DNA of 64,000 nt from Coix lacryma-jobi var. lacryma-jobi (Eukaryota > Streptophyta > Magnoliopsida > Poales > Poaceae), in contig CM019824.1 in assembly GCA_009763385.1 (NCBI GenBank), positions 156,048,357-156,112,356 of the forward strand. Direction: 5' to 3'. Of the stretch, positions 1 through 11,745 are shown one piece after another. The notes below the pieces were generated by a model. The model was not told the origin of the DNA and searched no databases. It saw only the letters and a program-made list of their open reading frames with translations. Within the stretch, counting starts at the first letter, position 1; the number at the start of each line of letters is the position of its first letter. A program made the translations under genes and the position numbers.

Positions 1-4
1 CAAA

Positions 5-2050
5 TCAATTCTTTTTAGGTACCCAAACCTTTTTGGGTCCTCCAAGATTAGTGACCAAACTCTTTGGTACCCAAATGGCTTTCTTCTTTGAGCCCACAAT
101 TGGTGCACCAATGAATTTAGCTTTCACACCATTAACACCTTTGGTAAGCAAATAGCAAGAATCAAACTGAATAGAGGATACATTAGCAATCTTGTTCTTG
201 TTTTTGCAATATAGCTCTATATGCCCACTTTGCTTGCATCTAGTGCAAAACCGACCATTGCTCTTCACAAAACTAGTTTTGTGAGTAGCAAAAGCCGCCT
301 TGCCATTCTTGGGGGTATAGCCCAATCCCTCTTTGTGGAGAGAAAAGCGTTGGCTACCCAAGCACTTAAGCAAGCGGGCCTTACCACCATAGGCTTTACC
401 CAAGGCGTGAGTGAGCTCATTTACCTCCTTCTTCAATGTCTCATTTTCAACCATGAGTGAGGCATCACAAGTGAAGCCATCATCCATAGATGAAGTAGTA
501 GTGGTAGATGATGAGCTACATGAAGGGTTAGTAGCAGCAACAATAATAGGCTTATAGAAAGATTCATCAATTATATCACAAGCTATGCCTATGTCACATG
601 TTTTAACCACTTTTTCAGTTTTAGCTTGATCAACAAGTGAGGAGTGAGCTTCCTTAAGCTTAGTGTGAGCATTGCCAAGCTCCTCATGGGCTTCCACTAG
701 CCTCTCATGAGTAGCATTGAGCTCCTCAAAGGATTGCTCAAGAGCTTTTAGTCTCTTTTGCAATTCTTTGCACTCCTTTCTCTTTTTATCAAAATGTTCT
801 CTAGCATCATCAAGCATTTCAATTAATTCATCTTTAGTGGGTTCATCATCATCACTATCATCACTATCACTCTCATCATCATCAGATAGTACCTTTGTGG
901 CCTTAGCCATGAAGCATGATGGAGTATCGAAGATTGAAGGCTTGTTGTTGATAGCAATACTTGCAAGTGCCTTCTTCTTGCTTGTCTTGTGATCTTCATT
1001 ATCACTATCTTCATCACTATCACTTGTGGAAGCATCACTATCCCAAGTGACCATGTATGATTGCCCCTTCTTCTTCTTCGTGTAACTCTTCTTTTCTTTC
1101 TTCTCCCTCTTCTTGTCCTTCTTGTTGTCATTGTCATCATTTTCACTGTTGTATGGACATTGAGCAATGAGATGGTCCTTGCTACCGCACTTGAAGCACC
1201 TTCTTGGTTCATCCTTATTCTTGTATGATGTCTTCTTCCTTCTTGCCCGGTAGCCCTTCTTCTTCATGAATTTGCCAAATCTTTTAACAAATAAGGCCAT
1301 CTCTTCATCTTCATCGTCACTAGCATTTGAGCAATCATCTTCACTTGATTCTTCCTTCTTTGCTTTTCCCTTGCTCTTGGTCTTGGATGATGATGTTGTG
1401 GCTTTGAATGCCACACTTTTCTTCTTTTCATCCTTCTTCTCTTCTTCTTCATTTTCTTCTCTATATGTGTCATCGGTCATCACATCTCCAAGTACTTGGT
1501 TTGGTGTCATTGTGTCCAAACCACTTCTTACTAGCAAAGTAACCAACATACCAAACCTCTTTGGGAGGCATCTCAAGAACTTGTGTGAGAAGTCCTTGTC
1601 CTTCACTTCTTCCCCAAGTGCCTTTAGATCATTGACTAGCACTTGTAGCCTATTGAACATCTCCGGCACACTTTCATCTTCCTTCATCTTGAAGCTTGCA
1701 AACTTCTCCTTGAGAATATAAGCCTTTGCTCCCTTGACTGCTTGAGTGCCCTCATATGACTCTTCTAGTTTCTTCCATGCCTCATTAGCCAGTTCCATGC
1801 CCTTGATTTGCTCAAACACATTTGCATCAATAGCATCATGAATAGCACTGAGAGCAATATCATTGTTTTGCATCTTCTCTTCTTCGGCATTGGTGAGATG
1901 CTCTGGATCGACTATCTCAATCTTTGTTTCTACCACACTCCAAATTTTTCTATTGATTGACTTGATGTGAGTAGTCATCTTTGCCTTCCAATAACTGTAA
2001 TTTGTGCCATCAAATTGGGGTGGCCTTTTAGTGTTGTTGATATGAGCCAT
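5..2050 (-). CDS. Copia-type Gag polyprotein
   Basis: 681-aa reading frame starting at ATG 2050-2048, just after the PBS. Gag forms the capsid-like particle that packages element RNA. The N-terminal half (about residues 10-200) has the Trp- and Leu-rich pattern of the plant copia gag domain (DUF4219/UBN2 type). It is followed by Lys/Glu- and Asp/Ser-rich stretches, a CCHC knuckle (C-F-K-C, H, C) near residues 285-300, a coiled-coil-like segment near 415-480, and a second knuckle (C-T-R-C, H, C) near residue 610. The frame ends at a TGA at 7-5 after a W-V-P-K-K sequence, where pol would normally follow. Whether pol is in another frame or the stop is a lesion cannot be seen here. Confidence 0.85.
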   Translation of the reverse strand: MAHINNTKRPPQFDGTNYSYWKAKMTTHIKSINRKIWSVVETKIEIVDPEHLTNAEEEKMQNNDIALSAIHDAIDANVFEQIKGMELANEAWKKLEESYEGTQAVKGAKAYILKEKFASFKMKEDESVPEMFNRLQVLVNDLKALGEEVKDKDFSHKFLRCLPKRFGMLVTLLVRSGLDTMTPNQVLGDVMTDDTYREENEEEEKKDEKKKSVAFKATTSSSKTKSKGKAKKEESSEDDCSNASDDEDEEMALFVKRFGKFMKKKGYRARRKKTSYKNKDEPRRCFKCGSKDHLIAQCPYNSENDDNDNKKDKKREKKEKKSYTKKKKGQSYMVTWDSDASTSDSDEDSDNEDHKTSKKKALASIAINNKPSIFDTPSCFMAKATKVLSDDDESDSDDSDDDEPTKDELIEMLDDAREHFDKKRKECKELQKRLKALEQSFEELNATHERLVEAHEELGNAHTKLKEAHSSLVDQAKTEKVVKTCDIGIACDIIDESFYKPIIVAATNPSCSSSSTTTTSSMDDGFTCDASLMVENETLKKEVNELTHALGKAYGGKARLLKCLGSQRFSLHKEGLGYTPKNGKAAFATHKTSFVKSNGRFCTRCKQSGHIELYCKNKNKIANVSSIQFDSCYLLTKGVNGVKAKFIGAPIVGSKKKAIWVPKSLVTNLGGPKKVWVPKKN

Positions 2051-2093
2051 TTTGACACCGAAGGTTGTTAAGCCTTGAATAAACGGTGACCTT

Positions 2094-2105
2094 GCTCCGA
2101 TACCA
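2094..2105 (-). promoter_or_regulatory. Primer-binding site of copia E
   Basis: TGGTATCGGAGC on the minus strand, two bases inside the LTR. It is complementary to initiator tRNA-Met with one mismatch to the usual TGGTATCAGAGC, and would prime minus-strand DNA synthesis. Confidence 0.85.
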
Positions 2106-2107
2106 CT

Positions 2108-3937
2108 TGAAAGGTCCTAAATGGCTAGAGGGGGGGGGTGAATAGCCTATAAAAAATTCTACAACAACACTTAAACAAACTTGTTATACAACTAAATGGC
2201 GTAGCAAAGATAGCGCTACCTCTACAAAAGTGCAAGCCACCTATCCACAATATGAATCACTACACAAGATAGAAAAACTAGAATAGCAACAACATATAAA
2301 TAATACTTGCAAGAATGTAACAAAATAAGTACAAGAGATAGGAGTGTGTATACCGATCCGGCAAGAGATTAATAAATGAATATCAATGAATACCACGGAG
2401 ACAAGTTGACACAATAATTTTTCCTCCGAGGTTCACTTGCTTGCCGGCAAGCTACGTCCCCGTTGTAGCGATACACCCACTTGGAGGTTCACGCGCTAAT
2501 AGGCATCACACGCCTAACCCTCAATAGGGTGCCGCACAACCAACACAAGATGGGGATCCACAAGCTACGAGCAATCCACTAGAGTTACCTTTGGCGCTCC
2601 GCCGGGGAAGGTACAAGAACCCCTTACAAATCACCGTGAGATGGCCACGAACAATCACCACTCGTGCCTAATCTCCTCCGCTGCTCCAAGCCGTCTAGGT
2701 GGCGGCAACCACCAAGAGTAATAAGAATATCCGCAGCAACCACAATCGCCAAGTGCCACTAGATGCAAACTCACAAGCAAATGCACTTGGATCTCTCGAT
2801 CTCACTTGGATTCGCACTAACAAGCAAAGAGATCGGAGGGAGGGATTAGATCTTACTCAAGAGGATGTTCAAGAAGTCAGAGAGTCAAGAAGCACCCCCC
2901 AAAGGCGGCCACGTTCAATATATAGGGAAGGGGCGGCGGCGGCCCGAACCCTACCTTTCTGCGCTTGGTCGGTAGTACCGACCCCTCCTGGGCGGTACCA
3001 CCGACAGAGTCAAACTAGCCGTTTTCCCATATCCCGCTGATTTCGGCAAACCACCGACCCCTGGTCGGTTCCTCCGAGGTCGGTAGTACCGATGTGATGG
3101 CGGTACTACCGCCAGGCCAAAAGGCGCCGCGACCAGAGAGCTCTGCGAAAAACCAGTCACTACCGCCTTGCGTCGGTACCACCGTGGGCGGTAGTACCGA
3201 GGTAATGGCGGTACTACCGGCAAGCCATTTTTCAAAAACAACAGAGAGCTCAGCAAAAAAACTCGCCAACCACCGACCTTGGTCGGTAGTACCGGGCGCG
3301 GTACTACCGAGGTAATGGCGGTACCACCGCTAGGCCAAAAACGCCCCATCACAGAGAGGTCTGCACGCTGCCTCCTTGGGCGGTACCACCGACCCCTCCT
3401 GGTCGGTACCACCGGCTTCACACAGAAAAACCCATTTTCATCTCTGAGTTGATCCAAAACTATTTCAACAACTTCTCCTTTGCAAATGTGCTAACACCAC
3501 CAAGTGTTTATCATCTTGTGCAAGTGTGTTAGCATTTTCACAATCATTTTCAAAGGATTCGAGTTAGCACACTAGGTCCTAATGCATATGCATGTATGAA
3601 TTCACCTAGTGGCACTTGATAACCGCGGTCACTGAGATATTCCCCTCTTAATAGTACGGCTATCTATCCTAAACGCACTCACACCCTCTATGGTGTCTTG
3701 AGTGCCAAAACAAAATTCCTGTTTATACCTTTGCCTTGATCTCCATAGGATTTTGCTTTTCTCTTCTTCGTCTTCCAAATGTGAGGCACTTGATCTATCT
3801 TTTGGCCATCACCACCAATATCATGATCGTCATTTAGCTTCCACATATGGTGTGTACCAACCTAGCTCATAAGCACTTCATGACGTGGTTAGTACACTAG
3901 GTGACATCAATTACCCAAAACCAAACAAGGACTTTCA
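2108..3937 (-). repeat. 5' LTR of copia E, 1830 bp
   Basis: Bounded by TG...CA with a short terminal inverted repeat and immediately followed (minus strand) by the PBS. It contains no convincing gene; the ORFs that cross it are low-complexity. The middle (about 2960-3420) is packed with near-palindromic motifs of the CGGTAGTACCG type. The partner LTR is outside the window, so insertion age cannot be estimated. Confidence 0.85.
2960..3420. repeat. Cluster of CGGTAGTACCG / CGGTACCACCG motifs inside the LTR
   Basis: More than ten copies of an 11-bp near-palindrome (CGGTAGTACCG, CGGTACTACCG, CGGTACCACCG) at uneven spacing, often paired as CGGTAGTACCG, a 10-15 base spacer, then CGGTACTACCG. Spacing is irregular and the spacers differ, so this is neither a CRISPR array nor a simple satellite. 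Confidence 0.8.
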
Positions 3938-6900
3938 GGGGTACGTGGTGAGCTTCACGCGCTACCACCGTATGGGGCTCGGCGTCCCGCCGAGCCGCTT
4001 CATGCGGGGGCTGGCCCACCATTTCGAGGTGGAGCTGCAGCACTTCTCCCCCAACTCCATCTCGCACGCCGCCATCTACGCCGCCGTGTGTGAGGGGTAC
4101 TTGAAGATTGAGCCACACTGGGAGATGTTCGTCCACCTCTTCCGGGGCGAGCTCTTCAACAAGGCTGCGAAGCCGAGCGGGAGGAGGCTCGCGCGCGTGG
4201 GCTCCCTCACCATCACCGCAAGGACCGGGCCTTCGTCGGCCAACGTTCCACGCGACTACCTCCGCTACAAGCTGTCCACCAACCAGGCAGGGTGGGACGA
4301 CCACTGGTTCTACCTGCGGAATGTGGACGGGCTTCTTCCGCAGTACACCGGCAGGGTCATCACCCATCGCCCGGAGAAGTGGAGCTGGGGCGTCGCGGCG
4401 GACAGGTAGCGCCACCTGTTGCCGCTGATGAACACGATGCGGACGCTGGTGGAGGACAAGAAGCTGACTGTCCAGGCGGTTATCTGGGCGTTCCATCAGC
4501 GGAGGGTCCTCCCTCTGGCAGACCGCCCCCTTCTCATGTTTGAGATGGGGCCAAACGCCCCGCTCGAGGCGCTGAACCAATCGAGGATGGCCGAGGAGAG
4601 GCTACCTCGGAACGAGGCTACCTCCCGGGTGACGCTCACCGTTCAGGGGATGTTCCGCCCAGAGGAGGCCGACCTGATCATCATGGCACCCGACGAGGGG
4701 TGCCTCGACCTGGTGGGCCACCCTCGAGTTAGGCTGTCTCGAGCCCCCTCCTCCTCTCCCTTTCTTCGAACCTTGTTCGCTCTCTTCGTAGTTTTTCTCA
4801 TCGAGCTTCTTCTTCCTCGCAGGGGGCGTTTACTTGTCGCGCGTCGAGGCCCCCGGTGAGGGAGGACGCCGTGGGAACACAGGTGAGGCGCCTCTCTGCT
4901 CAAAAAGACAAAGAGAGAAAGGATGCCAGAAAGAAAAAGGAGAAAAACAAAAACTTGCGTCGGTCGGCTCGGGAGCAGAGGCTGGCGAAGGCTCGTCGCA
5001 ACCGGCGACCTGGAGATGAGTCCCCTGAGCTCAGCTCCTCGAGCTCGGAGGAAGAGGACGATGATGATGACGAGAGTGACGACGAGGGGATGGATGCGCG
5101 TTTGAGGCGCGCGGGGGTCGTCGACGTCCGGGCTGACCACTCCTCTGTGCAGGAGGGTATACTGGAGGTCCCCCCGGCGAAGGGGTCGCGCAGGACGCAG
5201 CCGCGGAAGGCGGCGCCGATCCCTACCTCGTCGGGGGCCCGAGGTCCGTCGAGCTCCGTGCCGGACGTGCCCCCGGTCGTGAGGAAGCCCCGAACCCGGA
5301 GCGCCTCCGCCACAGCACTAACGGAGGCCGCCCCCGCGTCAGCCCAGGCGGGAGGTCTTGAGAAGGGCCGAGCCTCGAGGGGCAGTGACCACATCGGGAG
5401 GGGCTCCGGGTCCGACCGCCGCGAGCCATCGAGGTCGGGGTCGAGCCCGCGGAGGAGCGGGCGTCAGGAGGAGGCGTCGAGCCCGCACCATCACGAGCGC
5501 CGGGGAGGGAGCCCCCGGGCGTCTCGTGACCAGGGGCGTGAGCGTCCCCGGAGTCCATCGCCGCACCGCCGCCGGGATACAGAAGCGGACGCGGGAGGGC
5601 GCGGCCGCCAGCGCGAGCGCCGGAGCAGGTCCCGGAGCCCGCGCCGGGGCAGGCGCCACGACGACAGCACGAGGGAGGTACGGTCGCCCTCTCGCGATGT
5701 GGGGCGGAAGGAGGGCTCTCCCTTGAGGTCGAGCCACGGGAGGCGTCGGGAGCCCTCCCCCCATCCCAGCCCTGCGGAGACGGCCCAGGCGCAGGGCTCG
5801 AGCCATGGGGTGGGCTCGAAGCCCCCGAGTGGGTCCGACGATTCCGGGAAGAAGCCCAGCCGCCGCTTTGGGTGAGTAATTTTCTTGGATCTCGTCGGTA
5901 GTGAGGCTTTACCTCTTTACTTTTGATGATGCATGTCATCTCTGGTTTCTCAGGGGGAAGCGCTCCTACCAGGAGGTGGACCTCGCTGCGTCCAAGCGGG
6001 CCAAGACCTCGAGCCCCGTCGAGGCACAAGCACCTCGAGGTATGGCACCTTCCTCCGCTAGAGAAGCCGCTTGGCTGGAGAAGGCTCGAGCTGCCATGGC
6101 TCGAGGAGGCCAGATGGTCATCACGAATTTTGGTGAGGCCATCGCCATCGACCACAGGGGTCGAGGCATCCTTCTCGGTTCTGATATCACTGTCATCTCG
6201 TATTGCAGGGGCCGCAGCTTACGGCATCGAGCCCGCCACTACCACGCCCACTGAGGCGCTGCCTCCTCCCCCTCCTCCTCCTCCCGCGATGGTGCCAGTT
6301 GGGAGCGCCACCCTTCCCCCCACCACGACGACTGTTCCGGGGGAAGCGCCTGGGGCGAGCACGGCCCCGCCGGTGTCTGGGGCCGAGGAGACTGCGCCCC
6401 TCGAGGCCCCGACCGACACGAGCCGGGCTGCGGAGGAGGGAAAGGGGGGAGAGGCGTTGGCGGAGAAGGAGCCGACAGTGGAGGACCTCCTGAACGAGCT
6501 GGAGCAGGGGCCGCTCCTCGCCGCGGGCTTGACGATGGTGGAGGCGCCCGAGGCGCCGGCTGGCGCTGACAAGACGCCGGAGGACCCGGCCAGGGAAGAG
6601 GGCCCGGGGTCGAGCCTTCTTTCGATCGACTCGCCGCCGCTCGAGTCTTCGTCCCCACGCGAGGTTGTGACGCCGCCTCGGGAGGCGGCGGAGCGACAGG
6701 AGATGCCGGCGGAGGGACGGAGGGAGCCGGGGCCCGTGCCGTCGGGCGGCGGGCCGCAGCTGGGGCAGCTCGGGGCGGAGGAAGACCTGCTCGACATCGA
6801 GCTTGACCGACCAGTATGGCCGTTTCCCGACGCGCCGAGCCCGTCCCTTGCCATGGTCCCCGTCGAGCAACCGGTCCAGCGGGGGGCCCCGCGCGAGGTG

Positions 6901-8185
6901 CGGTTCATCTTCCGGGAGGTGGCCGAGCTCATGGCGGAGGCGGAGCGGTCCTGCTCTGAGGAGGCGGGCCGGTCCGCACAGGTGTCGGCCGCCCTCGCGA
7001 GGGCTGAGGCGGAGCTTCAAGATCTCCGCGCTGAGCTGGGCCGGAACGCCCAAATGGCGAGTCGGCTCAACGAGGCGGAGGCGGAGGTCCGGGCGGCTCG
7101 AGGTGAGGTCGCTCGATCCAAGGAGGAGGCCGCCGCCGCTCTCGAGGCGTCGAGGAAGGAGGCCGCGGACGCCCGAAGCGGGGCCACCTCCGCCCGGGCT
7201 GAAGCTGAGGCGGCGAAGAAGGAGGCCGCTGACGCCCGAGGCGAGGCTGCCACCGCCCGAACCGCAGCGGAGGCGGCGAGAAAAGAGGCTGAGGACGCTC
7301 AACGCGATGCCGCCGCCGCTCGGTCCGCAGCGGAGGCGGCGAAGAAGGAGGCCGAAGACGCCGAGAGCGGTGTCGCCACCGCCTGAGCTGCCGAGGGGGC
7401 GGTGCGGCAGGAGGTGATCCGAAAGGATCTGGCCCTCGTGGAGGCGGGCAAGCTGATCGGGGAGCTTAGGTCCGAGAAGCTCCTCATGCTGGCCGAGAAG
7501 CGCAGGCTCGAGCAGCGCGCTGAGGGCCTTACCAGCGACCTCGCCGAACTGGGGCAACATTGCGATGGTGAGGCTTACACCTTGTCCTTGCTTGGGCCTC
7601 GAAGTTTTTTGTTACGCCATAGTCTCACTCTTCCTCGTTCGTTGCGCAGGGGTCGAGAAGACGGTCGAGGAGCTCTGCGGGACGAACCAGGCTCTCTTGG
7701 ACCAACTCCAAGACGAGACGATGGTGGCAGAGCGGGCTCACACTTCCCTCGACCGGCTCGGCTCCATGTGGGGTGTTCCTCTGATGGCTGCGGCAGAAGG
7801 TGCGGTGGCCCGAGGCGACGCCTTGGTCGACGCCTTGTGCTTCCTCGACGTAGCGGCGCGGGACCGTGTCCGGCAAGCTCTCCACCATGGCGTTAAGCAG
7901 ACACTCGCGGTCGTCCGCTCCGGCTTTCGCTTCCCGGTCCACGTTGTCGCCAATGGTTTCATCGAGATCGAGGGGAAGGACGAGGAGTGGAACAACCGCC
8001 GTGTCGACAAAATCTTGGAGAAGATGGAGAGGCCGGGGACGTCGCTCGCGAAGATCTTCGAGGAGGACGTGCTGCCTCCTGACGCCAGCAGCGGTGTCGA
8101 GGACCCTCCTCCCTCTAGCTCGGGTGTCGAGGCTGAGCCCGCCGTGGAAGACCTCGGGGAGGAGTATCATACCGACGGAGATTAG
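3938..8185 (+). pseudogene. Spliced Transposase_28-type gene of a gypsy element, 5'-truncated, two nonsense codons
   Basis: Five exons can be read: 3938-4712, 4823-5871, 5954-6132, 6209-7567 and 7650-8185. They are separated by introns of 110, 82, 76 and 82 bp, each GT...AG, and all four junctions keep phase, giving about 1298 codons. Exon 1 carries the helical domain annotated in grasses as putative gypsy type transposon (Transposase_28-like); it resembles the minus-strand ORF at 13211-14149. Exon 2 is Arg/Ser-rich with an acidic tract. Exon 4 is Pro-rich and then a long Ala/Glu/Arg coiled coil with repeated K-K-E-A-x-D-A units. The start is lost to the copia E insertion. In-frame TAG (4407-4409) and TGA (7384-7386) sit where CAG and CGA are likely. 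Function unknown; probably an extra ORF of a Tat-lineage element. Confidence 0.75.
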
Positions 8186-8475
8186 GGCCTGCGTGCCAAA
8201 TTTGGGCGTCGAGGCCCCTGTAAGAATTTTATGACATGAAAGAGGGTCCGTCGAGACCCGTATGTATATATGACTTGTTTGTTTAAAGGAGTTGTTTTCT
8301 TCTCAAATGCGTTTGACCACTTCTCTTTGTTGCAAGCTCGAGTTTCTGCTAGCTTAGCCTGTGTTCCTTCAAAACGTCGCGGGCCCCTCGAGGGGAGGCG
8401 TAGGTAGGGTACCGTAGCCCGGGGGCGTAGGTGGCCGTCTACATCGACGCCTCCCGACCCTTGGAGGCTCGAGGT
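8186..8475 (+). other. 3' flank of the Transposase_28-type gene up to an element junction
   Basis: Holds no ORF of note. A T-rich stretch follows the stop codon, then GC-rich sequence with repeated CTCGAGG and GGCGTAGGT words. Near 8475 the sequence changes abruptly into the gag of the next gypsy element, so this is a breakpoint between two elements. No target duplication is recognisable. Confidence 0.5.
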
Positions 8476-11400
8476 ATTTTAGGACCCTCCAACGGTCTGC
8501 GCCATAAGGAGCTCCACGACAAGATCATCCGGAAGAAGGTAGCCACGGTCACCGAACTAATGACGATTGCAAACTCCTACGCCGACGCCCGACGCCGACG
8601 ACGCCCATCGCCATCATGAACGCCCGCGTCGCCGATCACGATCCCAGGAGCGTCGCCGTGAGGACGATCGTCGCAATGAACGACGCAATGAAGGACGCGA
8701 CCACCGCTCGAAGCAACGCGACCACCGCGACGACCGAGATCGCCGGCATGATCGGCCAGAGTCTTCCCGTCAGAGAACGGACCACCATCGGCGCGACCAC
8801 CGCTACATCGCCAACACCAATACTCGGCCGAGGCGCACCTACGACAACGACTACGAGAAGCTCCTCAACAGCCCGTGTCCTCTCCACAAAGGCGCCAGAC
8901 ACTCCATGCAGGAGTGCGACACCATCGCCCGCAACGTCCGTGGGAGCGACGATAAGCGATCGCGAATCGACAACGACAAGGACAAGGACGCCGACACCAA
9001 CGAGCCTGCCTTCCGTGCACCAGCGAGGACCCTCTCCTTCTTCGGCGGCAACGTCATCATCGAGACCGAGCAGAAGTGGCGTCAAGTACGACGCGACATC
9101 GCCTCCGTGGCGGCCATCACCGACGACCCCGCCAACGTTCGCCACCTTGACTGGACGGAGCGCTCTATCACCTTCTCCAGGGAGGACTAGTGGTCGGACG
9201 ACAAGTACCCAGGCCGTTTTCCTCTCGTCATCGACCCGGTGATCTCCAACTGCCGCTACCGCGTCGACGGCGGAAGCTCCCTCAACATCATCTTCTCATC
9301 GGCTTTCCGCGAGCTCGACTACTCCAAGCGGGATCTGTTCCCGGTGAATTTCCCCTTCTGGGGCATCGTACCAGGTAAACCATCCATGCCCGTCGGACAG
9401 ATAACCCTCCTAGTGCAGTTCGGCACCTCCGACCACTTCCGCGAGGAGTACATCACCTTCATCGTCGTCGACTTCGACACCGCCTACCACGCCATCCTCG
9501 GTCGCCTGGCGCTCTCCAAACTCATGGCTGTTCCACATTACGCCTACCTCGTGCTCAAGATGCCAACGAAGAAAGGCGTCCTCAGCGTCCGGGCAAATCT
9601 CCAGGTGGCTTACGATTGCGAGCAGGAGACAATCAACTCCGCTGAAACACGCCAACAGCTCCAGGGCGTCCAGGACTGCATCGCCAATGCCGCCAAGCTC
9701 CGCCCCGACGATCTCGAGATCCCGAAGACCTCCGACCAGCGCTCCAACAAGAAGTTGAAGGACACGAAGTAGGTGACCCTGGTGGACGGCGCTCCGGAGA
9801 AGACTGACGTCATCGGCACCAACCTTGACCCTAAATAGGAAGACGCGCTCGTCAGCTTCCTACGGAGCAACGTCGATGTGTTCGCCTGGAAACCAGCGGA
9901 CATGCCTGGAGTTCCACGGAAGTTCGTCGAGCACTCCCTGAACGTCTCCTCAACCGCCAGGCCGGTTCACCAAAAGCTCCGTCGCTTCGCGCCAGATAGG
10001 AAGGAGGCAATTAGGGTAGAGCTCACCCAGCTCCTAGCTGCCGACTTCATCAAAGAGGTGTATCACCCGGATTGGCTGGCCAATCCGGTTCTTGTACTCA
10101 AAAAGAATAAAGAATGGCGTATGTGCGTTGACTACACCGATCTCAATAAGCATTGCCCTAAGGACCCCTTCCTCCTCCCTCACATCGACGAGGTCGTCGA
10201 CTCTGCCGCCGGGTGCGAACTTCTCTCCTTTCTCGATTGCTATTCCGGTTACCATCAAATTGCTTTGAAGGTAGAAGACCAGATTAAAACGGCGTTCATC
10301 ACGCCTTTTGGCGCCTACTGCTACACGACCATGTCGTTCGGGCTGAAGAACGTCGGAGCCACGTACCAGCGTGCGATCCAAGACTGCCTGAAGGACCTCA
10401 TCCCAGAGAAAGTCGAAGCTTATGTAGATGACGTCGTCGTCAAGACTCGCACCACCGACACGCTCATCTCCGACCTCGAGGCAACCTTTAAGGCCCTCAA
10501 CAGATTCAAGTGGAAGCTCAATCCCAACAAGTGCATCTTCGGCGTGTCGTCTGGAAAACCTCCTCGACAACATCGTCAGCCGCGACGACATTTGCCCAAA
10601 CCCCGACAAGACTTCGGTCGTTCTCCGCATGTGAGCTCCCTCCAACGTGAAGGATATCCAGAAGCTCACCGGGTGCATGGCGTCCCTCAGCCGCTTCATC
10701 TCCAGGCTCGGCGAAAAAGGGCTACCCTTCTTCAAGCTCCTCAAGGCTGGCGAAAAGTTCGTATGGGACGCCGAAGCCGATTGTGCCTTCTCCGACCTGA
10801 AGAAGTATCTTACCCAGCCTCCTGTGCTCGCCGCACCAAAGGAGAAGGAGCCCTTGCTGCTCTACATCGCCGCCACAAACCGGGTCGTCAGCTCCGTCAT
10901 CGTCGTCGAATGCGAGGAAGCTGACCACTCCTACCCCGTCCAGCGACCCTGCTATTTTGTCAGCGAGGTATTGAACAACTCCAAAACCCGATACCCTCAG
11001 GTACAAAAGCTCCTCTACACGGTCCTTATTACTGCACACAAGCTACGCCACTATTTCCAAAGCTCCGAGCGGGTCACTGTCGTCACGGAATTCCCCCTCG
11101 GGGACATTCTCCGCAACAAGGACGCTACGGGACGTATCATCAAGTGGGTCATCGAGCTCGGCTCCTACGACATCGCCTTCCAAGGTCGCCAGACCATCAA
11201 GTCGCAAGCACTCGCCGATTTCGTCGCCGAATGGACGAACCTCCAAACTCCAGTACCACCAGAAGCGCTAGAACATTGGACCCTCTTCTTCGACGGCTCC
11301 CTCACCTTGCATGGCGCAGGTGCTGGTCTTCTCTTCACATCTCCCTCTGGTGAGAAGCTTCGCTATGCTTTACGGCTACTCTTTCCAGCCTCCAACAACG

Positions 11401-11664
11401 CCGCCAAGTATGAAGCCGCCCTCCATGGTCTCCGTATCACGAGCGAGCTAGGCGTCAAGCGCCTTATGGTCTACGGTGACTCTGCCCTCGTCATCAACCA
11501 GCTCAACAAGGACTGGAATTGCTCCAATGACAAGATGAACGCCTACTGCACCGCCATCCGGAAGATTGAAGGTAAATTCTTCAGTATCGAATACCATCAT
11601 CTACCGCGTGATCGGAACCAGGTGGCCGACGAGCTCTCCAAGTTGGCATCGTCAAGATCTCCGG
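8476..11664 (+). pseudogene. Gag-pol remnant of gypsy H (gag C-terminus, PR, RT, RNase H x2)
   Basis: Gag C-terminal sequence enters at 8476, shifts frame near 8570, and continues as an Arg/His/Asp-rich region with a C-P-L-H...C knuckle-like motif. The protease-like motif D-G-G-S-S lies near 9265. RT spans about 9950-10560 with the catalytic Y-V-D-D at 10421-10432, then a frame change near 10550 leads into RNase H. The second RNase H runs from about 11275 (FFDGS) to 11660. Frame 2 from 8567 to about 10550 is open except for three TAG codons at 9188-9190, 9770-9772 and 9836-9838, each readable as a former CAG. Function if intact: particle, processing and reverse transcription proteins. This copy cannot make them. 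Confidence 0.8.
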
Positions 11665-11745
11665 CCCCTGCTGCTGGATGATTTCCTCAAGCCCCTGCTG
11701 CTGGATGATTTCCTCAAGCCCCTGCTGCTGGATGATTTCCTCAAG
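11665..11745. repeat. Three perfect tandem copies of a 27-bp unit
   Basis: The unit begins CCCCTGCTGCTGGATGATTT and is repeated three times without change. On the minus strand it encodes G-L-E-E-I-I-Q-Q-Q three times, at the end of the coiled coil of the antisense ORF. It lies exactly at the join with the RNase H sequence, where the integrase is missing. Confidence 0.9.

Larger units (their letters stand above)
1..3937 (-). mobile_element. Copia element E, 5' part (LTR plus gag); rest lies left of the window
   Basis: Reading on the minus strand the order is LTR (3937 to 2108), primer-binding site, then gag (2050 to 5). The LTR has inverted ends TGAAAGTCC and GGACCTTTCA. It is followed by TGGTATCGGAGC at 2105-2094, a close match to the 3' end complement of initiator tRNA-Met. 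Gag type, long LTR and two zinc knuckles suggest the SIRE/Maximus group of copia elements; that lineage call is inference. The element entered the Transposase_28-like gene that continues at 3938. The target duplication would be GGGGT (3938-3942), but the other copy is outside the window. Confidence 0.85.

Noticed and set aside
2960..3420. CRISPR-like array in the LTR
   Set aside because: Repeat units are only 11 bp, vary in sequence and spacing, and lie in a plant LTR.
2699..3457. ORFs on both strands across the copia E LTR
   Set aside because: They are by-products of the GC-rich repeated motifs and have no domains.
9188..9838. TAG codons as programmed readthrough sites, as in some retroviruses
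   Set aside because: There are three in one element and others at unrelated positions in other families, including inside RT and RNase H, which fits decay better than a conserved recoding signal.
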